In this document: one piece after another, positions 54,653 through 63,881 of the stretch
How positions within the stretch are numbered: the stretch's first letter is position 1
How the letters are laid out: each line of letters begins with the position of its first letter
From: Burkholderia sp. WSM2232
Lineage (GTDB): Bacteria; Pseudomonadota; Gammaproteobacteria; Burkholderiales; Burkholderiaceae
Direction of reading: 5' to 3'
Length of the DNA stretch: 64,000 nt
Assembly (NCBI RefSeq): GCF_000472545.1
Contig: NZ_AWZV01000026.1
Location: 1-64,000, forward strand
Notes under the pieces: model-generated
The model's input: only the letters and a program-made list of their open reading frames with translations
Databases searched by the model: none
What the model was told of the DNA's origin: nothing
Program-made: the position numbers and the translations under genes

Positions 54653-55053
54653 TGCTGGACCTCACGTAGTGCACGTAACCGCACAGGTCGATTTGCTGCC
54701 ACCGGGCAAACGTGCAGTGCACGCCGCGTCAGGGCAAACGAAGGGCCACGGCCGGCCACGGGCGGCCGGGCGTTACTCCGGCTGCTATGCGCGCGCCACT
54801 GTGTCGGGCGATTTCTCCGACCATACGCTGGCGAGTGACGCGCACCTTCACACCTGAAAGGCAGGCGCCCGTGGGTTGTCTATTGTGCGCCAATTTCGCG
54901 GGGGCGTGGCGAGTGCGCGTTGATCGCGCGTTGCGCTTAGTGGCCGCTTATCGAAGTTCTCATCGACTTGTTATTGAGCCTTTGTTCCGCTCGTATTCAG
55001 CTCCTATTGAGCGCCTACCGATCCCTTATCGAACGCGCGCCGCCACTGCATCA
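54653..55053. other. 401-nt region without a supportable gene
   Basis: Between the methyltransferase start and the tetR stop. Slightly AT-richer at 54930-55020. I see no RNA gene, repeat array or coding frame with similarity. Confidence 0.4.
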
Positions 55054-55641
55054 CTATGCGTCGCCGCCTTGCGCGAGTATCAGATCCAGCGCACCGGAGA
55101 CGATCGACCTGGCAAGCGCGGGTTCATCGACGCAGCGTGCCAGCGTGACCGCGCCGACGATAGTCGCGACGATGCCCAGCGCGAGCGTTTCGTTCCTGCC
55201 CGCAAGCGTCTGCGCTATCTGCGACGCGAGCGCGTGCACATAGCTCGTCAAGCCTTCGCGCACTTCGGGCACCGCATGACGCGCCTCGCCGGCGAGCGAA
55301 CATAGCGCGCAGCCCGCACCGGGATTCTTGATATGACGATCGCTGAGGAACAGCTCGGCGATCACCTGCAACGGTTCTTTCTTCGCGGAGCCACCCGCAC
55401 CTGCCGCTGACATTGCGTGGGCAACACGTTGTTCGCTCTGCTCCAGTGCGTATTGCAGCGCCTCGACGATCAACGCGTCACGCGACGCGAAGTGTCCATA
55501 GAACGCGCCATGCGTCAGGCCGGCTTGCCGCATGGTGTCGGCCACGCCGAGCGCGTTGATCCCCTCTTCCCGAATTTGCCGCGCGGCTGTTTCCAGCACA
55601 CGCTGACGGCTCTCTGCCTTTTGCGCCTGTGAATAGCCCAT
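55054..55641 (-). CDS. TetR/AcrR-family repressor
   Basis: 195 residues. N-terminal helix-turn-helix (about 10-55): QRVLETAARQIREEGINALGVADTMRQAGLTHGAFYGHF, read in parts, the TetR_N pattern. The C-terminal ligand-binding region has the motif GCALCSLAGEA also seen in the YxaF/LmrA-type subgroup. Divergent from the SDR gene, with a shared operator-promoter region between them, so it very probably represses that gene and itself. Confidence 0.93.
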   Translation of the reverse strand: MGYSQAQKAESRQRVLETAARQIREEGINALGVADTMRQAGLTHGAFYGHFASRDALIVEALQYALEQSEQRVAHAMSAAGAGGSAKKEPLQVIAELFLSDRHIKNPGAGCALCSLAGEARHAVPEVREGLTSYVHALASQIAQTLAGRNETLALGIVATIVGAVTLARCVDEPALARSIVSGALDLILAQGGDA

Positions 55642-55653
55642 TTACGTCACCTC

Positions 55654-55682
55654 TTGACATTCTGCATGACGAGCATAATACT
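55654..55682 (+). promoter_or_regulatory. promoter candidate for the SDR gene
   Basis: TTGACA (55654-55659) is a perfect -35; TAATAC at 55676-55681 (16-nt spacing) or CATAAT at 55674-55679 (shorter) could be the -10. It overlaps the left arm of the inverted repeat. Confidence 0.5.
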
Positions 55683-55717
55683 GAAAATGTGCATGATGAT
55701 CAACATGCAGAATGTCA
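55655..55717. promoter_or_regulatory. TetR operator region (inverted repeat and palindrome)
   Basis: TGACATTCTGCATG (55655-55668) and its exact reverse complement CATGCAGAATGTCA (55704-55717) flank the divergent promoters. In addition GCATG-A-TGATCA-A-CATGC (55691-55708) is a near-perfect 18-bp palindrome overlapping the tetR -35. Probably the binding sites of the adjacent TetR protein. Confidence 0.7.
55675..55703 (-). promoter_or_regulatory. promoter of the TetR gene
   Basis: On the minus strand TTGATC (55698-55703), 17-nt spacer, TATTAT (55675-55680). It overlaps the 18-bp palindrome, which fits autorepression. Confidence 0.6.
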
Positions 55718-55809
55718 GGAAGAGGATATCCCAAGGAGATGTCCGCATGCGGCGGCGAATTCGCCGTTCAACCGTTTCAGGCGCCAGGCGGCGCCGGTGA
55801 AGGAGAGAA

Positions 55810-56589
55810 ATGATGCGTTTCACAGGAAAAACTGCGTTGATAACCGGTGGCAACAGCGGCATTGGTTTCGTGACGGCGAGGCGGCTGATTGCCGAGGGCG
55901 GACGTGTGGTGATCACCGGACGTGATCGCGCCAAGCTGGACCAGGCCGTCGCGGAGTTGGGTGAAAACGCGCTGGGCGTGCAGGCCAATCTGGACAACGA
56001 AGCTGAAATCGAAGCACTGTTCGAGCAGATCAGGAGTACGTTCGGTTCGCTCGATATCGTGTTCGCGAACGCCGGCATTTCGGGCCCGACGCCGCTCGGC
56101 AACACCAGGGCCGCCGCATTCGAGGCCATCTTGCGCACCAATCTCACGGCAGTGTTTCTGACCGTGCAAGGCGCGTTGCCGCTGATGAGCGCGGGTGGTG
56201 CCGTCGTGTTGAACGGCTCGGTGATGCGCGAGCTCGGCTCACCGGGATCGTCGGCTTATTCCGCGACCAAGGCGGGCATCACCGGTATGGCGAAGGTGTT
56301 CGCGTCGGAGCTCGTGGAGCGTGGAATACGAGTAAACACCGTCATTCCTGGAGGCACGCGCACGCCGATCTGGACACGCGGCGCACGCGAAGGCGCGACG
56401 CTCGAAGGCACCGAGCAGGCACTTGGCCCGCGCATTCCGATGGGACGTCTTGCGACGCCGGAGGAGGTGTCGGCAGCGGTGCTGTTTCTCGCCTCGGATG
56501 ACGCCTCCGGCATGACCGGCGCGGAGATCGTCGTAGATGGCGGGACGACCGGTGCGCCGTGGGGGTCGACGGTTTTCCGGAAGGTGTGA
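55810..56589 (+). CDS. short-chain dehydrogenase/reductase (SDR)
   Basis: 259 residues. NAD(P)-binding TGGNSGIG (12-19), VVITGRDRAKL, VFANAGISG (NAG motif), then the catalytic Ser in LNGSV and the YSATK Tyr/Lys pair. A C-terminal GAEIVVDGG is typical of classical SDRs. Either of two adjacent ATGs (55810 or 55813) could be the start; AGGAG is best spaced for the second. Substrate unknown; divergent from its probable TetR repressor. Confidence 0.93.
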   Translation: MMRFTGKTALITGGNSGIGFVTARRLIAEGGRVVITGRDRAKLDQAVAELGENALGVQANLDNEAEIEALFEQIRSTFGSLDIVFANAGISGPTPLGNTRAAAFEAILRTNLTAVFLTVQGALPLMSAGGAVVLNGSVMRELGSPGSSAYSATKAGITGMAKVFASELVERGIRVNTVIPGGTRTPIWTRGAREGATLEGTEQALGPRIPMGRLATPEEVSAAVLFLASDDASGMTGAEIVVDGGTTGAPWGSTVFRKV

Positions 56590-56718
56590 GCGATGCCTCG
56601 ATGAGTTCGTCTGATGCTCGCGGTAAATGGGGCGTCAGATGCTGCTTAATGAGGAGAGTGCGTGTCGTTATCGTGAAGGTGGATTCGCGATCGATGTCAT
56701 CGTGAGCCAGAAAAACAA

Positions 56719-56750
56719 AAACCCCGTAAGTCTTTAAACTTACGGGGTTT
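56719..56750 (-). terminator. terminator after tRNA-Ser
   Basis: A 13-bp perfect inverted repeat AAACCCCGTAAGT / ACTTACGGGGTTT with a 6-nt loop; A-rich DNA at 56711-56721 provides the T tail on the minus strand. Confidence 0.92.
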
Positions 56751-56762
56751 CGCCACCATCAC

Positions 56763-56856
56763 TGGCGGAGACGGAGGGATTCGAACCCTCGATCCAGGTT
56801 TTGGCCCAGATGCTCCCTTAGCAGGGGAGTGCCTTCGACCTCTCGGCCACGTCTCC
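56763..56856 (-). tRNA. tRNA-Ser (GCT)
   Basis: 94 nt with encoded CCA and a long variable arm. Acceptor GGAGACG/CGTCTCC, anticodon GCT in CCTGCTAAG, T arm GGTTCGAATCC. Downstream of lysC on the same strand. Confidence 0.97.
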
Positions 56857-57045
56857 CAAACTTTCGCTCGCGCAGGGAGTCAGCGCGACGAAGCCAAGAT
56901 AATAGCGGCCCGAACCGCCAAGGTCAATGTCTGACGAACGCTTTTTTGTGCCAATTTCGTCATTCATGGAGATTTTCTGACCGGGCCGCGCCAGCACGCA
57001 TCAACGAATGGAACGCTCCTGTACGCCCCGCCGTTTCACAGCGAA

Positions 57046-58296
57046 TTACGCCTGGTCCAGTTCGAAAGCCTTATGCAGCGCGCGCACTGCGAGCTCCATA
57101 TACTTTTCGTCGATCAGTACTGAAATCTTGATTTCGGAGGTCGAGATCATCTGAATGTTGATGCCCTCTTCCGACAGCGTGCGGAACATCGTGCTGGCAA
57201 TGCCCACGTGCGAACGCATACCCACGCCCACCACCGACACCTTCGAAACCTTGGGATCGCCCAGCACCTGCTCGGCCTGCACGTGACCCTTCACCTGATT
57301 CGTGAGAATGTCCATGGCGCGCTGGTAGTCGCCGCGGCCCACGGTAAACGTGAAAGCCGTTTTGCCCTCCACGCTCTGGTTCTGGATGATCATGTCGACG
57401 TCGATGTTCGCGTCCGCCACCGGGCCGAGAATCTGGTACGCGATGCCCGGCTTGTCGGGCACACCCATCACGGCGATGCGAGCTTCGTCGCGCTGAAACG
57501 CGATGCCCGAGATGACTGCTTTTTCCATGGTCTCGTCTTCTTCAAAAGTAATCAGGGTGCCCGACTTCATTTCAGCGTCGAGCGGGATGAGCGGATCGGT
57601 CAGGCTCGACAGCACGCGCGTCTTCACCTGATATTTGCCGGCGAATTCCACCGAGCGGATCTGCAGCACCTTGGAACCCAGGCTTGCCATTTCCAGCATT
57701 TCTTCGAACGTCACGCGATCGAGCCGGCGCGCCTCTTCGACCACGCGCGGGTCGGTGGTGTACACGCCGTCGACGTCTGTGTAAATCAGGCACTCGTCGG
57801 CCTTCAATGCAGCCGCGACCGCAACCGCCGACGTGTCAGAACCGCCGCGGCCGAGCGTAGTGATGTTGCCGTCAGGGTCGATGCCCTGGAAGCCCGTGAT
57901 CACCACGACCTTGCCTGCGTCGAGATCGCGCAGCACGCGCTCGCCGTCGATTTCGCTGATGCGCGCTTTGGTGAACGCGCTATCCGTTTTGACCGGCACT
58001 TGCCAGCCGGCATAGCTGACCGCTTCGACGCCGGCTTCCTGCAACGCGATGGCGAGCAGCCCTGAGCTGACCTGCTCGCCTGTTGCGGCGATCATGTCGA
58101 GTTCGCGCGGGCTCGGCTGCGTCGTAATCTCTTTCGCGAGGCCGAGCAAGCGGTTGGTCTCGCCGGACATTGCCGAGGGCACGACCACCATCTTGTGGCC
58201 GGCCTTGTGCCATTTCGCGACGCGCTTGGCGACGTTCTTGATGCGCTCGACCGAGCCCATCGAAGTGCCGCCGTATTTATGTACGATGAGTGCCAT
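57046..58296 (-). CDS. lysC: aspartate kinase
   Basis: Phosphorylates aspartate, the entry step to lysine, methionine and threonine. It has 416 residues: KYGGTS (7-12) at the N-terminus, GGSDTSAVA in the kinase domain, then two ACT domains (from about 265) for feedback by lysine/threonine. It is the stand-alone, beta-proteobacterial type without a fused homoserine dehydrogenase. An internal start for a small regulatory subunit, as in Bacillus, is possible but not evident. Confidence 0.96.
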   Translation of the reverse strand: MALIVHKYGGTSMGSVERIKNVAKRVAKWHKAGHKMVVVPSAMSGETNRLLGLAKEITTQPSPRELDMIAATGEQVSSGLLAIALQEAGVEAVSYAGWQVPVKTDSAFTKARISEIDGERVLRDLDAGKVVVITGFQGIDPDGNITTLGRGGSDTSAVAVAAALKADECLIYTDVDGVYTTDPRVVEEARRLDRVTFEEMLEMASLGSKVLQIRSVEFAGKYQVKTRVLSSLTDPLIPLDAEMKSGTLITFEEDETMEKAVISGIAFQRDEARIAVMGVPDKPGIAYQILGPVADANIDVDMIIQNQSVEGKTAFTFTVGRGDYQRAMDILTNQVKGHVQAEQVLGDPKVSKVSVVGVGMRSHVGIASTMFRTLSEEGINIQMISTSEIKISVLIDEKYMELAVRALHKAFELDQA

Positions 58297-58730
58297 TGTC
58301 GTTCTGAACTGGAGGAGAAACCGCGCTGGCGCGCTCGCGACGACCGCACAAAAGCACAGGGGCGCAACGTCTTGTGAACGGCGGCAAAGTGTGTGGCGGC
58401 GTAGATGCAGCGCGCGTGCAACACGCGCGGATTTGCCCGTGATTGATCGCTAATGGCTTACCGGGAAACTCGGATCACGATCGGAAAACCGACAAAAGCG
58501 ACGGCAAAAGCGGGGCGGGCAAACAAGTTAACGTACCCGATCGGACGCAAAAAGACAAGCCGCAAAGGCCGCGGCGGCGCCTCGGGACATGCCTGCAAAG
58601 CGTTGCTGGGACTGAACGCGCGCCGCGTTTGGGCGTGTCCAGCCCGAATCTTCGAGCCGATCACTCGCGCCCTATTTGCCCTGCCCCTAGCCCCGCCCCT
58701 TGCCTCGCTGCGCAGGCGGCGACCGGCCGT
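58297..58730. other. 434-nt spacer between tilS and lysC
   Basis: Probably holds the lysC promoter on the minus strand. I see no clear -10/-35 pair, terminator or open frame with similarity. Confidence 0.4.
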
Positions 58731-60179
58731 TCAGGCAATCAGCAAGTCTTCGTGCCAGCTAATCGACACCAGCGCCTCGTTCGGCGCAACGTCCGAGGGC
58801 AAGGCCGCACGATTGAGGCCAAGCAGCGGCACGAACAGCAATTCGTCGCCGCCATAAAGCAAGGGAACATCGCGCTTCCACGCTGCAATGCCGCGCTCCT
58901 GAAACAGGTTCTTGAGCGTGCGGCTGCGCGCGCCGGGTGCGTCGCTTGTCCGCATGCGCTCGCCGCCGCGACGCGAGCGAGCACTCAGCAACGCACGCTG
59001 CAACACGCTGACGGGAATCGCAGCTTCGCGTGCGGCGGGATCGGCATGCGACGCGTCGAGCGCCTCGAACACGAAAGTGCCACGCCATTGCGGTACGCGC
59101 CACGTCGCTTCGCCGTTCCATGCAAGCTCGCTTGCCTCGCGCTGCGGAATCGCGGTTTCGTCGGCGGGATCACGGCTGTCGCCCGCCTCCCAGTACACCA
59201 CGCCGCGATAGCAGCGCAGCGCCTGCCCGGCATGATCGACGCGCAGACGATGCCCCTCCCCGCTCGCCCCCACTTCGCGCAGTTGCCGCAGCGCATCGCC
59301 AAGACGCGCGCTCGACGCCGGCATGAAGCCTTGCGAACGCATCCAGTAGCGCAGCAGGTTGAGCGCGCGCTCGTCGTCCAGTGCGATGAGCGCGTGGTGC
59401 GAGAGCGCGCGTCCTTCGTCGCGTGATGCGAGTTCCAGATCGATGCGCGCCAGTTCGTCGAGCAGCCGCTGTGCTGATGCCGCATGCGACGCGGTGCGCG
59501 CAAGTGCATCGCGAAAACCGGGAAAGTGAATCGCCAGCGTAGGCGTCACCTCGTGACGCAAGGCATTGCGTGCATAGCGCGTGTCGGCGTTCGATTCGTC
59601 GTCGATCCAGCGCAGGTGGCGTGCGTTTGCATACTGCTCGATCTGCGCGCGCAGCAAATGGAGCAACGGCCGCACGCGCACCGCCGCTGCGCCGGCGGGC
59701 GCGAACTCCGTTGGCATTGCCGCGAGACCCGCGAGGCCGGCGCCGCGCAACAGTTGCAGCAATACCGTTTCCGCCTGATCGTCCGCATGCTGCGCGAGCC
59801 ACAGCGATTGAATGCCGTGCGCTGCGCACAGCGCGTCCAACGCCTGGTAACGTGCGTCGCGCGCCGCGGCTTCTACGCTCACGCCGACATCGCGCGACAC
59901 CTCGACATGACGAGCCGCAAACTCGACGCTGCGTTCGCGCGCGAATGCCTCGCAGTGCGCGAGCCACGCATCGGCATTCGGGCTCAGGCCGTGATGAACA
60001 TGAAACGCGATGCAACGCGATGCACCCGCCACGCGCACTGCGGCGTCGAGCAGCACGCCGGAATCGACGCCGCCGCTGAATGCCACCGCCACTCGCGCGT
60101 GGGAGGGCAGCGCGGCAAAAGCAACGCCGACCGCTTCGAGAACGAGGCGGTCGGCGCTTGATTGGGCAGAAGTGGTCAC
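58731..60179 (-). CDS. tilS: tRNA(Ile)-lysidine synthetase
   Basis: Converts C34 of the CAT-anticodon tRNA-Ile to lysidine so it reads AUA. It has 482 residues from a GTG start. The PP-loop SGGVDS is at 35-40, with AFHVHHGLSPNAD and LWLAQHADDQAETVLLQLLRGAG following, typical of TilS. The middle and C-terminal domains bind the tRNA. It is about 60 nt after accA on the same strand. Confidence 0.94.
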   Translation of the reverse strand: MTTSAQSSADRLVLEAVGVAFAALPSHARVAVAFSGGVDSGVLLDAAVRVAGASRCIAFHVHHGLSPNADAWLAHCEAFARERSVEFAARHVEVSRDVGVSVEAAARDARYQALDALCAAHGIQSLWLAQHADDQAETVLLQLLRGAGLAGLAAMPTEFAPAGAAAVRVRPLLHLLRAQIEQYANARHLRWIDDESNADTRYARNALRHEVTPTLAIHFPGFRDALARTASHAASAQRLLDELARIDLELASRDEGRALSHHALIALDDERALNLLRYWMRSQGFMPASSARLGDALRQLREVGASGEGHRLRVDHAGQALRCYRGVVYWEAGDSRDPADETAIPQREASELAWNGEATWRVPQWRGTFVFEALDASHADPAAREAAIPVSVLQRALLSARSRRGGERMRTSDAPGARSRTLKNLFQERGIAAWKRDVPLLYGGDELLFVPLLGLNRAALPSDVAPNEALVSISWHEDLLIA

Positions 60180-60241
60180 GTCGTTAGCGCAGTGGCATCG
60201 GGATGCGTTGCGCCGATAGACAAAAGAGAACGCGCGCGGGC

Positions 60242-61213
60242 TCAGGCACCCGGCGTCGTTTCCTTGAATTTGCCGTACGCCATCAGCCGTTCGAAACGGC
60301 GTTGACGCAAGTCATTGATGCTCATGCCCTGGAACTGACGCAGCGAATCGGCGAGCGCCCGACGCAGCAGCGCAGCCATGCCCTTCGGGTCGCGATGCGC
60401 GCCGCCGAGCGGCTCGTTGACGATCTTGTCGATCAGTCCGAGCGCTTTCAGCCGATGTGCGGTGAGGCCGAGGGCTTCCGCCGCTTCCGGCGCCTTGGCG
60501 GCGCTCTTCCACAGAATCGATGCGCAGCCCTCCGGCGAAATCACCGAATAGGTCGAGAATTGCAGCATCAGCACACTGTCGCCGACCGCAATGGCGAGCG
60601 CGCCGCCCGAACCGCCCTCGCCGATGATCGTGGCAATCAGCGGCGTTTTCAGTTCGGCCATCACATACAGATTGCGCCCGATAGCTTCCGACTGCCCGCG
60701 CTCTTCGGCACCGATACCGGGGTAGGCACCGGGCGTGTCGATGAACGTGAAAATCGGCAAGCTGAACTTTTCGGCCAGACGCATGAGCCGCTCGGCCTTG
60801 CGATAGCCTTCGGGACGCGGCATGCCGAAGTTGCGCAGCGCGCGCTCCTTGGTATCGCGGCCTTTCTGGTGACCGATCACCATGCAGGCCTGGCCGTTGA
60901 ACCGTGCCAGACCGCCGACGATAGACAGGTCGTCCGCATAATTGCGGTCGCCGTGCAGTTCGTGGAAGTCGGTGAAAAGCTCGTTCACGTAGTCGAACGT
61001 GTACGGGCGCTGCGGATGACGGGCGATTTGCGAAACCTGCCACGGCGTGAGGTTCGCGTACAGATCTTTCGTGAGTTGCTGGCTCTTCTTGGACAGCCGC
61101 TCGATCTCTTCCGAAATATCGACGGCCGAATCGTCCTGCACGAAGCGCAATTCTTCGATCTTCGCTTCGAGTTCAGCGATCGGCTGTTCGAAATCCAGAA
61201 ACGTGGTCTTCAT
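60242..61213 (-). CDS. accA: acetyl-CoA carboxylase carboxyltransferase subunit alpha
   Basis: Transfers the carboxyl group from biotin to acetyl-CoA to form malonyl-CoA, together with AccD, for fatty acid synthesis. It has 323 residues, starting MKTTFLDFEQPIAELEAKIEEL as in other beta-proteobacteria. The core has TFIDTPGAYPGIGAEERGQ and GEGGSGGALAIAVGD. It lies between alkA and tilS; an inverted repeat sits in the 125-nt gap before it. Confidence 0.97.
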   Translation of the reverse strand: MKTTFLDFEQPIAELEAKIEELRFVQDDSAVDISEEIERLSKKSQQLTKDLYANLTPWQVSQIARHPQRPYTFDYVNELFTDFHELHGDRNYADDLSIVGGLARFNGQACMVIGHQKGRDTKERALRNFGMPRPEGYRKAERLMRLAEKFSLPIFTFIDTPGAYPGIGAEERGQSEAIGRNLYVMAELKTPLIATIIGEGGSGGALAIAVGDSVLMLQFSTYSVISPEGCASILWKSAAKAPEAAEALGLTAHRLKALGLIDKIVNEPLGGAHRDPKGMAALLRRALADSLRQFQGMSINDLRQRRFERLMAYGKFKETTPGA

Positions 61214-61283
61214 TGGTTTTAATCCTTGGACTTACCGGCAGCGCGTATTCTAACCGCGCTCGCCGCTGTCAAAACCACTTCTC

Positions 61284-61311
61284 AACTATCAATATTGAAC
61301 AGTTGATAGTT
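61284..61311. promoter_or_regulatory. AT-rich inverted repeat upstream of accA
   Basis: AACTATCAA (61284-61292) and TTGATAGTT (61303-61311) are exact inverted repeats, and TCAATATTGA (61289-61298) is a second palindrome overlapping the left arm. Located 71-98 nt before the accA start and just after the alkA stop. It could be an operator or a weak terminator for alkA; it lacks a T tail on the minus strand. Confidence 0.5.
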
Positions 61312-61338
61312 TCAAAAGCGGCATGCCTCTTTGTTCTG

Positions 61339-62436
61339 TCAGTAGTCGACCGGCAACGGGTCAAGGCTACGCCACATATACCAGGTGGCGACCGTGCGCC
61401 ACGGCTCCCAGTTCGCAGCGACCTCGCGCGCTTCGCTGCGCGTGACCGGCTCGCCGCTGAAGTAATTGACGCTGATGGCGCGGATCAGACCGAGGTCGTC
61501 GAGCGGCAGCACGTCGGGACGCGAGAGGTTGAAGATGAGGAACATCTCCGCGGTCCAGCGGCCGATGCCGCGAATCTGCGTGAGTTCGGCAATCACCGCC
61601 TCGTCTTCCATCGAGCGCCATTTGCCTACGTGCAACGCGCCTGAAACGAAATGCTGCGCGAGGTCGAGCACATACTCCGCCTTGCGTCTGGACAAACCGC
61701 ACGCCGTCAGCTTTTCCTGACCCAGCTTGATGAACTGCTGCGGCACGAGCTTTGGACAGGCAGCCGCGACTTTCGCCCACACGGCCTGCGCGGACGCCAC
61801 CGAAATCTGCTGGCCGACCACCGAACGCGCGAGCGTGACGAACGGATCGCCGCGGCTTAGCAGATGCACGGGGCCGAACTTCGGAATCAGCTTTTTCAAA
61901 ATGCGGTCGCGCTTGACGAGGTCGGCGCACGCCTTGTCCCAGTAATCCGGGCGCGTTGCTTCAGGCGTCAGGCCGCCGATCTGCACCGGCACGGCGACCT
62001 CGCTTACGCTCGCCGTCTCGCCGCCCGCCGCAGATGACGACGCGCGCGTCTTGCGCACGATCTCGGCTTCCTGGCCACCTTGCGTCTTCGGGACACGCGC
62101 GAGTTCTTGCACGTCGCCCGCGAGTTCCGCAGGCAATGCACCATTGCCGCCGATGCCACTCGTGCCCTTGCCGCGCGAGGTCTTCACAGACGATGTCTTT
62201 GCGCGCTTCGCAGCGGCGTGAGACGTAGGTGCGGATGCGCCATTGAGCACGCGCTTGGCGGCGGCTTTCTTCGCCGCGCCAGCCGCGTTCTTCGTGCCCG
62301 CTCCCACGCCTTTCGACGATGCTGCCTTCACCGCGCCGCTTGCCTGACGCGCCGACGTTCGGGTCGACTTTGCCGCGGCTGCCGCGTTTGTTTGAGACGT
62401 GGCTCGTTTAGCCGGCGTCTTCGTGGCCGTTGCCAT
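61339..62436 (-). CDS. DNA-3-methyladenine glycosylase II (AlkA-type) with histone-like N-terminal arm
   Basis: HhH-GPD glycosylase removing alkylated bases. It has 365 residues. Residues about 1-100 are Ala/Lys/Thr/Ser-rich with KKAAAKR and AAAKRAKT blocks like a histone H1 tail; a variable part follows to 160. The catalytic domain has FVTLARSVVGQQISV, the helix-hairpin-helix TQIRGIGRWTAEMFLIF (286-302) and the aspartate pair 313-314 in LPLDDLGL that contains the catalytic Asp. It lies between cysS and accA, in the order usual for Burkholderia. Confidence 0.92.
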   Translation of the reverse strand: MATATKTPAKRATSQTNAAAAAKSTRTSARQASGAVKAASSKGVGAGTKNAAGAAKKAAAKRVLNGASAPTSHAAAKRAKTSSVKTSRGKGTSGIGGNGALPAELAGDVQELARVPKTQGGQEAEIVRKTRASSSAAGGETASVSEVAVPVQIGGLTPEATRPDYWDKACADLVKRDRILKKLIPKFGPVHLLSRGDPFVTLARSVVGQQISVASAQAVWAKVAAACPKLVPQQFIKLGQEKLTACGLSRRKAEYVLDLAQHFVSGALHVGKWRSMEDEAVIAELTQIRGIGRWTAEMFLIFNLSRPDVLPLDDLGLIRAISVNYFSGEPVTRSEAREVAANWEPWRTVATWYMWRSLDPLPVDY

Positions 62437-62483
62437 CCTGCCTCCTGCCTGGCGAGTCGTTCAGAGGGAAGTACGAGGTGCGC

Positions 62484-63881
62484 TCACACGCGCCGCCACT
62501 CGGTCAACCCGCCGGGTTTGTCTTCAAGTGCAACGCCGGCCTCGAGCAATTCGGCCCGGATCCGGTCTGCTGCCGCATAGTCCTTCGCCTGCTTCGCGGC
62601 CACACGCTCGGCGATCTTCGCTTCGATCGCGGCGGGCTCGAGAGCGCCTTGTACCGCGGCGCCCGCTGCCTGCTGCAGGTATGCACGCGGCTCGCGCCCG
62701 AGCAGCCCGAGCACTGCACCCAGCGAGCGCAATTGACGGGCCAGCGCGGGGTCGCGCGTGCGGTTCACTTCTGTTGCCAACTCGAACAACACCGAGACCG
62801 CAACCGGCGTGTTGAAGTCGTCATTCATGGCTGCCTGGAATCGCTGCGCATGCGCTTCGTTCCAGTCGAGCGCGGCGCCGTCCGGCGTCACGTCCTTGAG
62901 CGCCGTATAGAGGCGGCCCAGTGCGTTGCGGGCGTCGTCGATATGCACGTCGCTATAGTTCAGCGGCGAACGGTAATGCGCGCGTGCGATGAAAAATCGC
63001 ACGACCTCGGCATCGTACTGCGCCAATACCTCGCGAATCGTAAAGAAATTATTCAACGACTTCGACATCTTCTCATTGTCGATCTGCACGTAGCCGTTGT
63101 GCATCCAGTAATTCACGAACGGTTGACCCGTCGCAGCTTCGCTTTGCGCGATTTCGTTTTCGTGGTGCGGAAACTGCAGATCCTGGCCGCCGCCATGAAT
63201 GTCGAAATGTTCGCCGAGCAACGTGCAGCCCATTGCCGAGCATTCGATATGCCAACCAGGACGGCCGCGCCCGTACTTCGAGTCCCAGCCGGTGTCGGCC
63301 GGTTCGTCGGCTTTCGACTGCTTCCACAGCACGAAGTCGAGCGGGTCTTCTTTTGCGTCGTTCGCGGCGACGCGCTCGCCCGCGCGCAGGTCTTCGAGCG
63401 ATTTGCCGGAGAGCTTGCCGTAGCCTGCGAACTTGCGCACCGAGTAGTTCACGTCGCCGTCTTTGGCCTGATACGCGTAGCCGTTCGCCTCGAGCTTCTC
63501 GATCATGCCGAGCATCTGCGGGATGAAGTCGGTCGCGCGTGGCTCGAGGTCGGGCCGCGCGATGCCGAGCGCGTCCGCGTCTTCATGCAAGGCATGGATG
63601 AAGCGGTCGGTCAGCGACTTGATAGTCTCGCCGTTTTCGACAGCGCGACGGATGATCTTGTCTTCGATGTCCGTGATATTGCGCACGTACGTCACCTGAT
63701 AGCCGAGCGCGCGCAGCCACCGCTGCACGATGTCGAACACGACCATGACACGCGCATGACCGACGTGACAATAGTCGTACACGGTCATCCCGCACACGTA
63801 CATCCGCACGACGCCGGGTTGGAGGGGCACGAAGATTTGCTTGTCACGCGCGAGCGTGTTGTAGATGCGCAGTGATTCCAT
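62484..63881 (-). CDS. cysS: cysteinyl-tRNA synthetase
   Basis: Charges tRNA-Cys. The ATG at 63881 gives MESLRIYNTLARDKQ and 465 residues, the normal length; the frame is open upstream for 14 more codons without similarity. HIGH motif is HVGH (39-42), zinc ligand Cys30 in MYVCGMTVYD, further ligands near WHIECSAMGC, and KMSKS in NEKMSKSLNNF. First gene of cysS-alkA-accA-tilS-lysC. Confidence 0.97.
   Translation of the reverse strand: MESLRIYNTLARDKQIFVPLQPGVVRMYVCGMTVYDYCHVGHARVMVVFDIVQRWLRALGYQVTYVRNITDIEDKIIRRAVENGETIKSLTDRFIHALHEDADALGIARPDLEPRATDFIPQMLGMIEKLEANGYAYQAKDGDVNYSVRKFAGYGKLSGKSLEDLRAGERVAANDAKEDPLDFVLWKQSKADEPADTGWDSKYGRGRPGWHIECSAMGCTLLGEHFDIHGGGQDLQFPHHENEIAQSEAATGQPFVNYWMHNGYVQIDNEKMSKSLNNFFTIREVLAQYDAEVVRFFIARAHYRSPLNYSDVHIDDARNALGRLYTALKDVTPDGAALDWNEAHAQRFQAAMNDDFNTPVAVSVLFELATEVNRTRDPALARQLRSLGAVLGLLGREPRAYLQQAAGAAVQGALEPAAIEAKIAERVAAKQAKDYAAADRIRAELLEAGVALEDKPGGLTEWRRV

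Noticed and set aside
58443..59426. Open frames in the tilS/lysC spacer running into tilS antisense
   Set aside because: Basic, low-complexity translation with no conserved motif; the strong evidence is for tilS on the minus strand.
62430..63875. 481-codon open frame antisense to cysS
   Set aside because: Shadow frame; cysS has both class I signatures on the other strand.
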